A stretch of 64,000 nucleotides of DNA, taken from positions 1 through 64,000 of the forward strand of contig CAZJPV010000001.1 in assembly GCA_964547985.1 (NCBI GenBank), in the 5' to 3' direction. This document shows, piece by piece, positions 33,305-41,826 of the stretch. The translations under genes were made by a program, and so were the position numbers. Each line of letters opens with the position of its first letter. Position 1 is the stretch's first letter. The notes under the pieces were generated by a model. That model worked only from the letters and a program-made list of their open reading frames with translations. It was not told the DNA's origin and made no database searches. Source of the DNA: JAPLJU01 sp964547985 (GTDB lineage Bacteria; Desulfobacterota; Syntrophia; Syntrophales; UBA2192).

Positions 33305-33606
33305 AATTCCTTTACTTTCTGATGACCATGGCTTTCGTTATTTTCTTTGTCACCTTCGCCTTCCAAAATCCCGGTGACGTGCATCTCAAGTACTATGGAT
33401 ACCTGGATCATCTGGTGGCGGTTTACCTGATCGTCTTTGTGTCGTTCTTTGCCGGCATCATCGTAACGGGCCTCATGGGGATTGTGGAACGATTCAAGCT
33501 GACGATGACCATCAACAGGCTGTACCGGAAAATCGACGACCTCGAGCGAAGAAACTTAAGTCTTCTGAAAAGCACTCCGACCTCCAACGAGACCAAGACG
33601 ATCTGA
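33301..33606 (+). CDS. LapA (YciS) family inner-membrane protein
   Basis: 101 residues with two membrane helices (about 1-20 and 42-62) and a C-terminal helical segment INRLYRKIDDLERRN. The FAFQNPGDVHLKYYG stretch between helices is typical of the LapA/DUF1049 domain. In E. coli LapA pairs with LapB to regulate LPS synthesis by LpxC turnover; no clear lapB is adjacent here. The ATG overlaps the HIT stop. Confidence 0.85.
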   Translation: MKFLYFLMTMAFVIFFVTFAFQNPGDVHLKYYGYLDHLVAVYLIVFVSFFAGIIVTGLMGIVERFKLTMTINRLYRKIDDLERRNLSLLKSTPTSNETKTI

Positions 33607-33612
33607 GGGCAT

Positions 33613-34098
33613 GTGATCTTTCCAATGGATGTCAGGTTTATCACGGACCGTTCACTGGGGAGGTTGTCAAAATGGCTGAGGCTCCTGGGTTATGACACGG
33701 TCTATTACAGGGGGGAGGCGGACCGGACCTTTCTGCGAAAGGCGGAAAAAGAGGGGCGCGTGGTCCTCACAAAAAAACGCGACCTCGCGGGGCGAAGCCA
33801 CCCGGGAGTGATGATCATCCTGCGGGAAGACCGTGTCGGGGACCAGATCCGGGAGGTTTTAAGCCAGCTTTCCATAAAACCCGATCCCGCCATCATGTTC
33901 GGGCGCTGTCTTCTGTGCAACGAAACCCTTGAAGAGGTGGCACCGGAGAGTGTCGCGGGTGTTGTTCCCGATTATGTCGTAAGGCATGGTCGGGATTTCA
34001 AACGTTGTCCCCGCTGCGGAAGGATCTTCTGGCCGGGGACGCACCGGGAACGGGCCCTTCAATTTCTCAGGACGCACATTCCCGTTCACTTCCCTTGA
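33613..34098 (+). CDS. Mut7-C RNAse domain protein
   Basis: 161 residues. The N-terminal PIN-like half has acidic Asp12 (FITDRSLGRLSKWLRLLGYD) and KRDL. The C-terminal half has two CxxC pairs, Cys99/Cys102 and Cys132/Cys135, likely a zinc site. This is the Mut7-C family (PF01927), predicted to be an RNase. It begins at GTG 33613, and ATG 33625 is an alternative. It follows lapA by six bases. Its last 32 bases overlap the minus-strand mog gene. Confidence 0.87.
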   Translation: MIFPMDVRFITDRSLGRLSKWLRLLGYDTVYYRGEADRTFLRKAEKEGRVVLTKKRDLAGRSHPGVMIILREDRVGDQIREVLSQLSIKPDPAIMFGRCLLCNETLEEVAPESVAGVVPDYVVRHGRDFKRCPRCGRIFWPGTHRERALQFLRTHIPVHFP

Positions 34099-34555
34099 TT
34101 TTTTCCAGCGCGTGTTCCAGGGCCGGTAGAATGGCCTGAAGGTTTTCACGGGCCCCTTTCGGGCTTCCGGGGAGATTGATGACGAGAGCTTGCTTGCGGA
34201 TGGCCGCCACCGCCCGGGAAAGCATGGCGTGAGGTGTTTTGCGGGCGCTTTCCTGTCGCATGACTTCCGCCATGCCGGGAATTTCCCGATCCATGACCCG
34301 CCGGGTTGCCTCCGGGGTTACGTCCCGGGGGCTGACGCCGGTCCCGCCGGTGGTGATGACGAGATCGAGGTTCTGAACGTCCACGAACTCGAGGATCTTG
34401 GCTGCGATGCGATCTTCCTCATCGGGGACGATGTCGTATGCGGCCACTTCTATGGAGACACCGGCAAGCATCTCGGCGATCACCTTGCCGCTTACGTCTT
34501 CCCGCTCACCGCGGGCTCCGCGGTCACTGACTGTGAGGATGCCTGCTCTGTACAA
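34067..34555 (-). CDS. MogA/MoaB-type molybdopterin adenylyltransferase
   Basis: 162 residues of the MoCF_biosynth fold. It has TVSDRGARGEREDVSG, the GTP/molybdopterin-binding TTGGTGVSPRDVTPEA, and LPGSPKGARENL. These act in molybdenum/tungsten cofactor synthesis by adenylating molybdopterin. The start is TTG on the minus strand, six bases after the EF-G2 stop. MogA versus MoaB cannot be settled here. No other moa gene is in the window. It overlaps Mut7-C by 32 bases tail-to-tail. Confidence 0.9.
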   Translation of the reverse strand: MYRAGILTVSDRGARGEREDVSGKVIAEMLAGVSIEVAAYDIVPDEEDRIAAKILEFVDVQNLDLVITTGGTGVSPRDVTPEATRRVMDREIPGMAEVMRQESARKTPHAMLSRAVAAIRKQALVINLPGSPKGARENLQAILPALEHALEKIKGSERECAS

Positions 34556-34560
34556 GTCTC

Positions 34561-36645
34561 TTACTCTTCTTTGTTTTTCTTGGATTGGGCGACGATTTTT
34601 TCTGCGATGGGTGCCGGGACCTCTTCGTAGTGGGAGAAGGTATAGGTGAAGCTCCCCCGGCCACTCGTGATGGACCGCAAATCCGGCGCGTACCGGAGAA
34701 TATCTGCCAGCGGAACCTGCCCCTTGATGATCTGGTGGTGGCCCTTCGTATCCATGCCCATGACCCTGCCGCGACGGGAGTTCAAATCACCAATGACATC
34801 ACCCAGGTATTCCTCGGGAATTTCGATTTCAATGTTGACGATAGGCTCCAGAAGCGTCGGCTGGCAGGCGAGCACCCCCTTTTTGAAGCCCATGGAAGCC
34901 GCGATTTTAAAAGCCATTTCCGATGAGTCCACAGTGTGGAAGGTTCCGTCAAAGAGGCCCACCTTCAGATCGACCACCGGGTATCCGGCAAGGACACCCT
35001 CGGCCATGGCTTCCACGATGCCTTTTTCTACGGCAGGGATGTACTGTCTCGGGACTACGCCGCCGACAATCCTGTCCTCAAACTGGAAACCGGATCCCCG
35101 GGGCAGAGGCTCTATGTCCAGCCAGGTGTCCCCGTATTGGCCCCGACCACCCGATTGTTTTTTATATTTTCCCTGAACCTGCGTCTTGCCCTTGATTGTC
35201 TCTTTATACGGCACTTTGGGTGTTGAGAGGTTGACCTCGACACCGAACTTACGCTTCAATTTTTCGATCGTGGCTTCAATGTGAACCTGACCCATGCCGG
35301 AGAGAATGATCTCGCGGGTCTGTTCATCCCGGTGCACCGTCAGGGTTGGATCCTCTTCAATCAGGCGGTTCAGCGACGCGGTGATTTTTTCCTCGTCTCC
35401 CCGCGATTTGGGCTGGACGGCGAAAGAGATGATCGTTGGAATGACGGGCACCTTGTCGTAGGCGATGGGGTTTTTTTCGTCACAGATCGTATCCCCGGTG
35501 ACGGTTTCCTTGAGCTTTGCCATGGCGGCGATGTCGCCGGGTACCAGGATCGATTCGGCGGTCCGCTGGTTTTTCCCCTCGAGGAAGAATATATTTCCGA
35601 ACCGCTCGCTCACCTTCCGGGAGGCGTTGTAGAAGTTGGAATCCGGCGAGAGCGTTCCCGAATAGACCCGGAAGAGGGTGAGCCTTCCCGCATAGGGGTC
35701 GGAGATGGTCTTGAATACAAACCCCGAGAAGGGTTCCTTTTCAACGGGCATTCGCTTGACTTCCTTGTCCGTGCCCGGAACCTTGCCTGTAACGGCCCCC
35801 CGGTCGACCGGCGAGGGGAGATAGCGGACGATCATGTCCATGAGGGGAATCATACCAATGTTCTTTGCGGCAGAGCCGCAGGTGGCGGGTACGAGGCTTC
35901 CCGACAGGACCCCCTTTCTAAGTCCCGCATAGAGTTCCTCGACGGTGAGCTCACCGCTTTCCAAATACTTGTCCATCAAGGCATCATCGCACTCTGCGAT
36001 GTCTTCCACCATGGATTCCCTGGCTTTTCGGATTTCCTCCATCATCCCAGCCGGGACATCTTCGCTCTTGAACTTTCCCCTCGGGTCATCAAAAACCAGG
36101 GCCTTGATGTTGACCAGGTCGATGAGCCCCCGGAAAGAATCCTCGGCCCCGAGCGGAAGATAAATCGGTGTGGCCTTCCGGCCCAGGGTTGATTTCACGC
36201 TTTCAATGGTGTTTGCGAAATTGGCACGTTCCCGGTCCATTTTGTTGATAAAGACCATTCGGGTCAGGCCAAACTCATCGGCAGACTCCCAGACCTTCTC
36301 CGTCTGGAATTCAACGCCGCCGACGGCATCGATAACGACCAGTGCGGCATCGACGACACGGAGACCGCCTCGAGTATCCATGGCAAAGTTGGCATCACCG
36401 GGGGTGTCGATGATGTTGATCTTGTGCTTCTCCCATTCGAGGAAGTTCAGGGCCGCACTGATGGAAATGCGCCTCTTTTGTTCTTCCGGCTCGAAGTCCA
36501 TGGACGACGTTCCGTCATCGACCCGGCCGAGGCGGTCGGTCTTGCCGGAGACGAAGAGCAGGGACTCGCAGAGTGAGGTTTTCCCCGTGCTGCCATGCCC
36601 CACGATGGCGACATTTCGCAGTGAATTAGAGTCGTACTTTGCCAT
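34561..36645 (-). CDS. Elongation factor G-like protein, FusA2 type
   Basis: 694 residues with the full EF-G domain set. GTPase motifs are GHGSTGKTS (16-24), DTPGDANFAM and NKMD. The switch region differs from classical EF-G (GHGSTGKTSLCESLLF rather than AHIDAGKTT), which is typical of the FusA2/EF-G-like group lacking a clear housekeeping role. Domain IV has the usual GGRGQYGD loop. In some bacteria this paralogue serves translocation or recycling under special conditions. rpsL, rpsG and tuf are not adjacent, supporting a paralogue. A promoter lies upstream on the minus strand. Confidence 0.92.
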   Translation of the reverse strand: MAKYDSNSLRNVAIVGHGSTGKTSLCESLLFVSGKTDRLGRVDDGTSSMDFEPEEQKRRISISAALNFLEWEKHKINIIDTPGDANFAMDTRGGLRVVDAALVVIDAVGGVEFQTEKVWESADEFGLTRMVFINKMDRERANFANTIESVKSTLGRKATPIYLPLGAEDSFRGLIDLVNIKALVFDDPRGKFKSEDVPAGMMEEIRKARESMVEDIAECDDALMDKYLESGELTVEELYAGLRKGVLSGSLVPATCGSAAKNIGMIPLMDMIVRYLPSPVDRGAVTGKVPGTDKEVKRMPVEKEPFSGFVFKTISDPYAGRLTLFRVYSGTLSPDSNFYNASRKVSERFGNIFFLEGKNQRTAESILVPGDIAAMAKLKETVTGDTICDEKNPIAYDKVPVIPTIISFAVQPKSRGDEEKITASLNRLIEEDPTLTVHRDEQTREIILSGMGQVHIEATIEKLKRKFGVEVNLSTPKVPYKETIKGKTQVQGKYKKQSGGRGQYGDTWLDIEPLPRGSGFQFEDRIVGGVVPRQYIPAVEKGIVEAMAEGVLAGYPVVDLKVGLFDGTFHTVDSSEMAFKIAASMGFKKGVLACQPTLLEPIVNIEIEIPEEYLGDVIGDLNSRRGRVMGMDTKGHHQIIKGQVPLADILRYAPDLRSITSGRGSFTYTFSHYEEVPAPIAEKIVAQSKKNKEE

Positions 36646-36687
36646 AGAGGCTCCTTTCAGAAAACTTCCGAAAAATCGTAAATAAAC

Positions 36688-36716
36688 CGTTTAGCCAACT
36701 AATCTTTTGGTGTCAA
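36688..36716 (-). promoter_or_regulatory. Candidate promoter of the EF-G2-mog operon
   Basis: On the minus strand TTGACA (36716-36711) precedes, by 17 bases, TAAACG (36693-36688). The -35 is perfect and the -10 weak. The leader would be about 35 bases. Confidence 0.5.
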
Positions 36717-36825
36717 GATCATTTTTGGAATCAATCGCCTATCCGGCCAGGCGGAGAGCTTCTGATCCTTGGTCGGCCTCCTAGGGGCGCCCGCCTTGCA
36801 CAACGGTCGCAGGGAGACTATCCCC

Positions 36826-36854
36826 TTGACAGTAACAGAGGATCCCAGTATATA
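36826..36854 (+). promoter_or_regulatory. Sigma70-type promoter of pycA-pycB
   Basis: TTGACA (36826-36831), a 17-base spacer, TATATA (36849-36854). Both boxes and the spacing are near ideal. Transcription begins near 36861, leaving a leader of about 70 bases before the preferred pycA start. Confidence 0.82.
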
Positions 36855-36931
36855 GCCTCCCACGCATTTGTCTGAATGTGAAGGGTCGGTTGTGTCCAAA
36901 GACGGGAGGAAGGGGATCTCGGGACTTTCCT

Positions 36932-38389
36932 ATGAAAAAAAAGAGACAGATCAGGAAAATACTCATAGCAAACCGCGGCGAGATTGCCGTCCGAATCATG
37001 CGGACGGCCAAAGAACTGGGGATCGGAGCGGTCTCCGTTTACGAAAAACCGGACAGCGAAGCCTATTTCATCCGCCTGGCCGACGAAGCCATCCTGATCG
37101 GTGACGGGCCGCGCAAGGACTATCTGGATATTGAACGGCAGATCTGGGCGGCCCGCAAGAGCGGGGCGGACGCCATTCACCCCGGATACGGGTTCCTGGC
37201 GGAAAACCCGGAATTCCCTGCGGCCTGCGAGAAGGCCGGCATTGTCTTTGTCGGGCCGCCCCAGGGGGTCATCCGTGCCCTGGGCGACAAAGTCGTCGCG
37301 CGCGAGATGATGAAAAAGGCAGGCATTCCCTTCATCCCGGGAACGGGAAACCTGACTCAGGGGGAGAAGGGGGTTCAGGAAGCCATTGCCTTCGGCAAGA
37401 AAAACGGCTATCCCATCATGCTGAAGGCCTCGCTGGGGGGCGGCGGCAGGGGCATCCGCAAGGTCGAGGGTGAATCCGATCTGCTGGTGCAGCTTCCGCT
37501 GGCAAGGACGGAAGCCCGCTCGGCCTTCGGCGATGAAAGTATTTATGTCGAGAAGTGCATCACCGCACCCAGGCATGTGGAGATCCAGATCCTGGCCGAT
37601 CAGCATGGGAACATCATCCATCTCGGCTCGAGGGACTGCTCCATTCAGCGCAGACACCAGAAGCTTCTCGAGATTGCCCCCGCGGATCTACCGCCCACCG
37701 TGCGTCAGGCCATGTGCGAAGCCGCGATTGCCGCGGCGAGACAGGCCGGGTACGTCAACGCCGGGACGGTGGAATTCCTTGTGGACTCCGAGACGAACGA
37801 ATTCTGGTTCATGGAGGTCAATACCCGCCTTCAGGTCGAACACACCGTGACGGAGGAATTGACGGGCGTGGACATTGTCCGGGAGCAGATCCGGATCGCC
37901 GAAGGACATGAAATCGATATTCCCGCGGAGCGTGTCCAACTCCACGGCAAGGCCATTCAGGTGCGAATCAACGCAGAAGACCCGAAAAACCATTTCATGC
38001 CGGAAGGCGGAAAAACCGTCGAGGTGTACCAGTCACCGGGCGGCCCCGGTATCCGGCTGGATGGCATTGTCTACCAGGGATACAAAATCCCCACGGAATA
38101 TGACTCCTTGATGGTCAAGATGACGGTCCGGGGTTATGACTGGGAACAGACGATTGACCGGCTCAGGAGGGCGCTCCTGGGGTTTTTGATCGTTGGGCCC
38201 AGGACGACGATCCCCTTTTATCTGAGTATCTGTGACGAGCCCGATTTCAAAAAGGGGAAATTTGATACGGGCTATATCGAGACTCACCCCGGGATCTTCG
38301 ACTACCCGGAGGCGGAGCGCGAGATCGCGAAACTGGCAAAACTCGTTGCCGAAATCCACGTGAAGAAGATCAATCCCTTTGCCTACTAG
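36932..38389 (+). CDS. pycA: Pyruvate carboxylase subunit A (biotin carboxylase)
   Basis: ATP-grasp biotin carboxylase of about 485 residues that carboxylates the biotin held on its partner. Segments: RKILIANRGEIAVRIMRTAKELG, IHPGYGFLAENPEF, GGGGRGIRKVEGE (ATP loop), RDCSIQRRHQKLLEIAP and FMEVNTRLQVEHTVTE. The frame extends to ATG 36878, but ATG 36932 gives the standard N-terminus. AccC of acetyl-CoA carboxylase is the main alternative; the adjacent carboxyltransferase-biotin gene favours a pyruvate carboxylase. Product oxaloacetate would feed the citric acid branch or amino-acid synthesis. Confidence 0.88.
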   Translation: MKKKRQIRKILIANRGEIAVRIMRTAKELGIGAVSVYEKPDSEAYFIRLADEAILIGDGPRKDYLDIERQIWAARKSGADAIHPGYGFLAENPEFPAACEKAGIVFVGPPQGVIRALGDKVVAREMMKKAGIPFIPGTGNLTQGEKGVQEAIAFGKKNGYPIMLKASLGGGGRGIRKVEGESDLLVQLPLARTEARSAFGDESIYVEKCITAPRHVEIQILADQHGNIIHLGSRDCSIQRRHQKLLEIAPADLPPTVRQAMCEAAIAAARQAGYVNAGTVEFLVDSETNEFWFMEVNTRLQVEHTVTEELTGVDIVREQIRIAEGHEIDIPAERVQLHGKAIQVRINAEDPKNHFMPEGGKTVEVYQSPGGPGIRLDGIVYQGYKIPTEYDSLMVKMTVRGYDWEQTIDRLRRALLGFLIVGPRTTIPFYLSICDEPDFKKGKFDTGYIETHPGIFDYPEAEREIAKLAKLVAEIHVKKINPFAY

Positions 38390-38458
38390 ACGGGAGGGGG
38401 AAGAATTCAGCATTCAGCTCTTTCGGATGGAAGGGGAATCATCGACAAGGAAGACAGC

Positions 38459-40438
38459 ATGAGAAAAGGTAAAGAGGCCTTTGAAGAAAGAATCACCCCC
38501 CGGGAAATGAAAGAGAAGGGGGTTCGGCATATCCTGGACAAGATCAAAAAATCGGAGGGCTACTATCTGACCAACACGGAGAGGGACCTTTCGCAATCCG
38601 ATTTCAAGAACCGGATCATGCCGCACACGCAGATCCTTGTGGCCGAGGAGCGAAACGCCTGCGGGTATTTCTCCATTGAGATCAGCGGCGGAGCATCGGT
38701 TCATGTGGACATGCTCCGCAGGCAGGTTAACCCCATTGAGAAACTTCAGGTCCTGAGCGCCCTGATGCCCGAGACGATGTTCCAGACCCTCTGCCGGGGG
38801 ACCAACCTCTTTGGATACCGGCCTTACCCGGAGAACGTCATCCGTCTGACCGTGCGTGCTTTTGCCCCCTGCGTCCAGGTCTGGAGGGTCTTTGACTTCC
38901 TGAACTACGTTCCGAATATGGTCCCCGTTTTCGAAGAGGTCAAGGCCGCTGACCGCATCCTGGAGCCGTCCATCTGCTTTTCCACGGGCCCGGAGCACAC
39001 AGACGCCTACTACATGAAAAAGGTCGGAGAAATCCTGGATGTCACCGGTCCTGATATCATCCTCTGCATCAAAAATCACGCGGGTCTGGGAACGGCTAAA
39101 AGAATCGGGGATCTCGTGAAGTCGATCCTGCAGAAATTCCCCGACCTCATCATCCACTATCATGGGCACAACACCGATGGAAACGACATCGGAAGGACCG
39201 TCGAGGCCGTCAGAAACGGGGCGAAGATTGTCAACGGCGGAGACCATGCCTTCACGGGTTTTTACGGTCCGCCCCCGCTCTTGACCGTCATTGAAACCCT
39301 CGAAGATTACGGACACCGTGCCCTGGGGATCAACAAGCAGGCCATCATCGACACGTCGAACAAGCTGAGACCGGAGAGGGAGTATTACAAGGACTTTGAA
39401 TCGCAGTTCCTCGGTTTTGACCCCACCGTTCAGATCCACAAACTGCCCGGGGGGGCCACCGGCTCGAGCTTTGAACAAGCCGTAAAGGGGGGGTTTCTCC
39501 ATCTCATGCCGCACATGCTGCAAAATGAACTGCCCCGCGTTCAGGTCGAACTGGGGAACTGGTGGAGTGTCACACCGGGCTCCCAAATCCTCTGGACGAC
39601 GGCCGTCAACAACGTCCTGAAACCGCCACGGTACAAGTCTGCCAACGACGACCTCCGAAGTCTCATGCTCGGCCGATACGGGGAGTTCCCTTTCTATCGC
39701 CCCGCCGATGAGATTTACGAAGCCGTTTTCGGGCCTGAATGGAGGAAGATACTCGAGCGGGATGGGGGCTATCAGAAGGTTGAAGACGTGGACCTGGAAA
39801 TCGAGAGAAGAGTGCTCGAAAAACGGCTGGAGCGAAAGGCAACGGAAAACGAGTTGGTCCTCTACCTTCAGCACCCCAATGACGCTGTCAACTTCATCAA
39901 ATTCGAGGAGAAGTACGGAAAGACATGGATCCTGCCGCCGAAGATCTGGTTCAAAAAGGGCGGTTTCAACCTTGCAGAGACTTTTGAATTTCCCGATGCC
40001 TACGGAAAGCTCCACTCTCTGGTCATCGGCCCCCAGCGCAAGACGAGCAGCGGAGACGTGGTGACCTATCTCGTCGTCGATCACCACCCGGAGCCCATCC
40101 TCACAGAGATGGAGCAGGAGGGCGAAAAGGTCGCCAGAAAGGCCGCTCTGTCCGCAAAGGAGATAGAGGCCCTCGCCCAGGCCGGTGACATTCGCTCACC
40201 GATCAAAGGGACGGTGAGTGAAGTCCCCGTCTCCGATGGGGACGATGTCCTGGCAGGGCAGGTCCTGATTATCCTGGAGGCCATGAAGATGCTCAACAAT
40301 GTCGTTTCCGTCATCAACGGGAAAGTTTCCGAAGTACTCATTTCCCCGGGCGACCAGGTGGACGTCGGCGATCCCCTGCTGGTCGTCAAAAAGGCCCCTG
40401 AGGGCTCCGTGGGAAGCCATGACGCGACAAAAAAGTAG
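38459..40438 (+). CDS. pycB: Pyruvate carboxylase subunit B (carboxyltransferase plus biotin domain), divergent
   Basis: 659 residues. An HMGL-like carboxyltransferase barrel (about 25-320) is followed by the PYC_OADA-like region and a C-terminal biotinyl domain whose Lys lies in LEAMKMLN. The carboxylated-Lys motif is KNHAGL instead of KDMAGL, and metal-site HYHGHNTDGND replaces the usual HTHDTSG. The WGGAT strand is ISGGAS here. So the fold is intact but the active site has drifted from the pyruvate carboxylase norm. No membrane oxaloacetate decarboxylase beta/gamma genes are present. It is 69 bases downstream of pycA, behind the same promoter. A different keto-acid substrate is possible. 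Confidence 0.82.
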   Translation: MRKGKEAFEERITPREMKEKGVRHILDKIKKSEGYYLTNTERDLSQSDFKNRIMPHTQILVAEERNACGYFSIEISGGASVHVDMLRRQVNPIEKLQVLSALMPETMFQTLCRGTNLFGYRPYPENVIRLTVRAFAPCVQVWRVFDFLNYVPNMVPVFEEVKAADRILEPSICFSTGPEHTDAYYMKKVGEILDVTGPDIILCIKNHAGLGTAKRIGDLVKSILQKFPDLIIHYHGHNTDGNDIGRTVEAVRNGAKIVNGGDHAFTGFYGPPPLLTVIETLEDYGHRALGINKQAIIDTSNKLRPEREYYKDFESQFLGFDPTVQIHKLPGGATGSSFEQAVKGGFLHLMPHMLQNELPRVQVELGNWWSVTPGSQILWTTAVNNVLKPPRYKSANDDLRSLMLGRYGEFPFYRPADEIYEAVFGPEWRKILERDGGYQKVEDVDLEIERRVLEKRLERKATENELVLYLQHPNDAVNFIKFEEKYGKTWILPPKIWFKKGGFNLAETFEFPDAYGKLHSLVIGPQRKTSSGDVVTYLVVDHHPEPILTEMEQEGEKVARKAALSAKEIEALAQAGDIRSPIKGTVSEVPVSDGDDVLAGQVLIILEAMKMLNNVVSVINGKVSEVLISPGDQVDVGDPLLVVKKAPEGSVGSHDATKK

Positions 40439-40815
40439 TGAAAAGTCTCTATGCAAATCGTCGGAGATGATTGCAGGACGGCTTTTCTGACTAGATGTGG
40501 CATCATAATCTCCGCTTAATATTTCTTGACTTTTTCCGATAATATGATAATTGAAGCGCCAATTGACGGCTGATTCAAACGCGTAAGATTGCAACCGATG
40601 GACACATAAGCGGCTTTGCCCGTGTGGAGGCGAAAAATGCTCTAGGGCGAAGCCCTTCATATGTCGCTGCAAGTGCGGGATATGAAAGAGGATACGAAGT
40701 CGGTCTAAATTCTTCTGCACGCGGCTGGCGTACCCTTCAAACCGTCGGAGTGGGGCGGTATAGAATTTAGGCTTGCGATTAACTCACCCAAGAGTCATCT
40801 CTGAGACGAGCTAAA
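40439..40815 (+). other. 377-base gap with several inverted repeats and an orphan open frame
   Basis: No recognised gene. Seen: CGGAGAT (40462-40468)/ATCTCCG (40508-40514); TTGCA (40589-40593)/TGCAA (40668-40672); AGGGC-GAA-GCCCT (40644-40656); CTAAATTCT (40705-40713)/AGAATTTAG (40762-40770), extendable by three wobble or GC pairs. TTGACT lies at 40526-40531 with AT-rich sequence after it but no well-spaced -10. One plus frame is open for 67 codons (40567-40767) between TGA and TAG, with only a GTG at 40624 as possible start and no ribosome-binding site. It could hold a structured RNA or a gene remnant. It does not match tmRNA, SRP RNA, RNase P RNA or any riboswitch I know. Confidence 0.5.
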
Positions 40816-41730
40816 ATGCAGAATAATTTCTATACCTTCTTGATTATTCCGCAGAAAAAGGGCCCGCCTAAAAAAATAACGGTTTCCCGGCGTCTCCTCA
40901 AGACTCTCCTTGTTTTTTCCGCCATTATCTTCATCGTCTTTGTCTATTTTGCCTTTGATTACACCTCCATCAAGCGGGACAAGGCCGAGGTCATCAGTCT
41001 CAGGGAACTCACGGAAACCCAGCAGGCCGAGATCGACAAGATGAGCGAGAAGGTCGGCCAGTTTGAGCAAAAAATGACAAACCTTCAGCAGTTCGATGAC
41101 AAGATTCGGGTTCTAGCCCAGGAGATGAACAGGAAGACCAGGATTGCCCTGAAGCCCTCGACGAGAAAGAACCTCGCCCAGGTTTTGGGTGTCGGTGGTC
41201 CGATACCGGATGATGAAATGGGAAAGGCCGGCGTCGATCGAATGAACCAGCATATGGACCGCCTGCTGGAGGGTGCCGGCTATCAGGAGGAAAGTTTTCG
41301 GGATCTCCTCGAGTTTCTGAAGAAGCAGAAATCTATTCTGGCCTACACGCCCTCGATCTGGCCCGTCAGGGGATGGGTCACTTCGGAATTCGGTTTTAGG
41401 AAGTCTCCCTTCTCGGGCCGAAGGGAGTTTCACAAGGGGATGGATATTGCAACGAAACTCGGAAAGGAGATCGTGGCGCCGGCCGATGGAATCGTTGTTT
41501 CCGTGGAGCGTGAACAGGGTATGGGGAACACCGTCCAGATCAGTCACTCCAACGGCGTGGCCACTTCCTACGGCCATATGCTCAAGAGTGTTGTGCGCAA
41601 GGGCCAGGTCATCCGAAGGGGGGACATCATCGGTTTTATCGGGAGTTCCGGTCGAAGTACAGGCTCGCATGTCCACTACACGGTTTTTCTCAACGGTGTG
41701 CCCGTCAATCCAAGAAAATATTTACCCTGA
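40816..41730 (+). CDS. M23 family metallopeptidase with coiled coil (LytM-type)
   Basis: 304 residues. One membrane helix (about 30-48), a periplasmic coiled coil (50-110; EIDKMSEKVGQFEQKMTNLQ), a linker, then a C-terminal M23 domain with HKGMD, SYGHM and HVHYTVFLNG. The architecture resembles NlpD/EnvC/MepM-like murein endopeptidases and the zinc residues are complete. It precedes secA by 96 bases, a neighbour pair common in delta-proteobacteria. No Shine-Dalgarno sequence stands out. Probably acts in peptidoglycan growth or division. Confidence 0.92.
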   Translation: MQNNFYTFLIIPQKKGPPKKITVSRRLLKTLLVFSAIIFIVFVYFAFDYTSIKRDKAEVISLRELTETQQAEIDKMSEKVGQFEQKMTNLQQFDDKIRVLAQEMNRKTRIALKPSTRKNLAQVLGVGGPIPDDEMGKAGVDRMNQHMDRLLEGAGYQEESFRDLLEFLKKQKSILAYTPSIWPVRGWVTSEFGFRKSPFSGRREFHKGMDIATKLGKEIVAPADGIVVSVEREQGMGNTVQISHSNGVATSYGHMLKSVVRKGQVIRRGDIIGFIGSSGRSTGSHVHYTVFLNGVPVNPRKYLP

Positions 41731-41747
41731 TTATTCACTCGTACCCC

Positions 41748-41776
41748 TTTACAATTCAGTTTTTCATGTCTATAAT
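41748..41776 (+). promoter_or_regulatory. Strong sigma70-type promoter of secA
   Basis: TTTACA (41748-41753), exactly 17 bases, perfect TATAAT (41771-41776). The start would be near 41783. A hairpin-plus-T-run begins about six bases into that transcript. Confidence 0.82.
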
Positions 41777-41788
41777 AGTTATGTATTT

Positions 41789-41815
41789 CCGGTAAGTTAT
41801 TTGCCGGTTTTTTTT
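41789..41815 (+). terminator. Terminator-like hairpin in the secA leader
   Basis: CCGGTAAG (41789-41796) pairs with TTTGCCGG (41800-41807) using GC, AU and two GU pairs over a three-base loop, followed by eight T (41808-41815). The secA ribosome-binding site GAGGT (41816-41820) follows with no gap. It may end the upstream M23 transcript, attenuate the secA transcript, or both. Confidence 0.65.
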
Positions 41816-41826
41816 GAGGTTTATCT

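Noticed and set aside
38414..40087. Long minus-strand open frame (over 550 codons) antisense to pycB
   Set aside because: It mirrors the codon pattern of a conserved plus-strand gene, has no recognisable domain and is typical of GC-rich shadow frames. The same holds for long antisense frames under pilS (2837-3817), ade (25114-26142), ligA (30263-31387), EF-G2 (35281-36192) and secA (41821-43368).
40555..40775. tmRNA, SRP RNA, RNase P RNA or a known riboswitch in the gap before the M23 gene
   Set aside because: None of the diagnostic cores I know (tmRNA tRNA-like ends, the SRP tetraloop region, the RNase P core, GEMM, cobalamin, SAM or TPP motifs) is present. Kept only as an unexplained structured gap.
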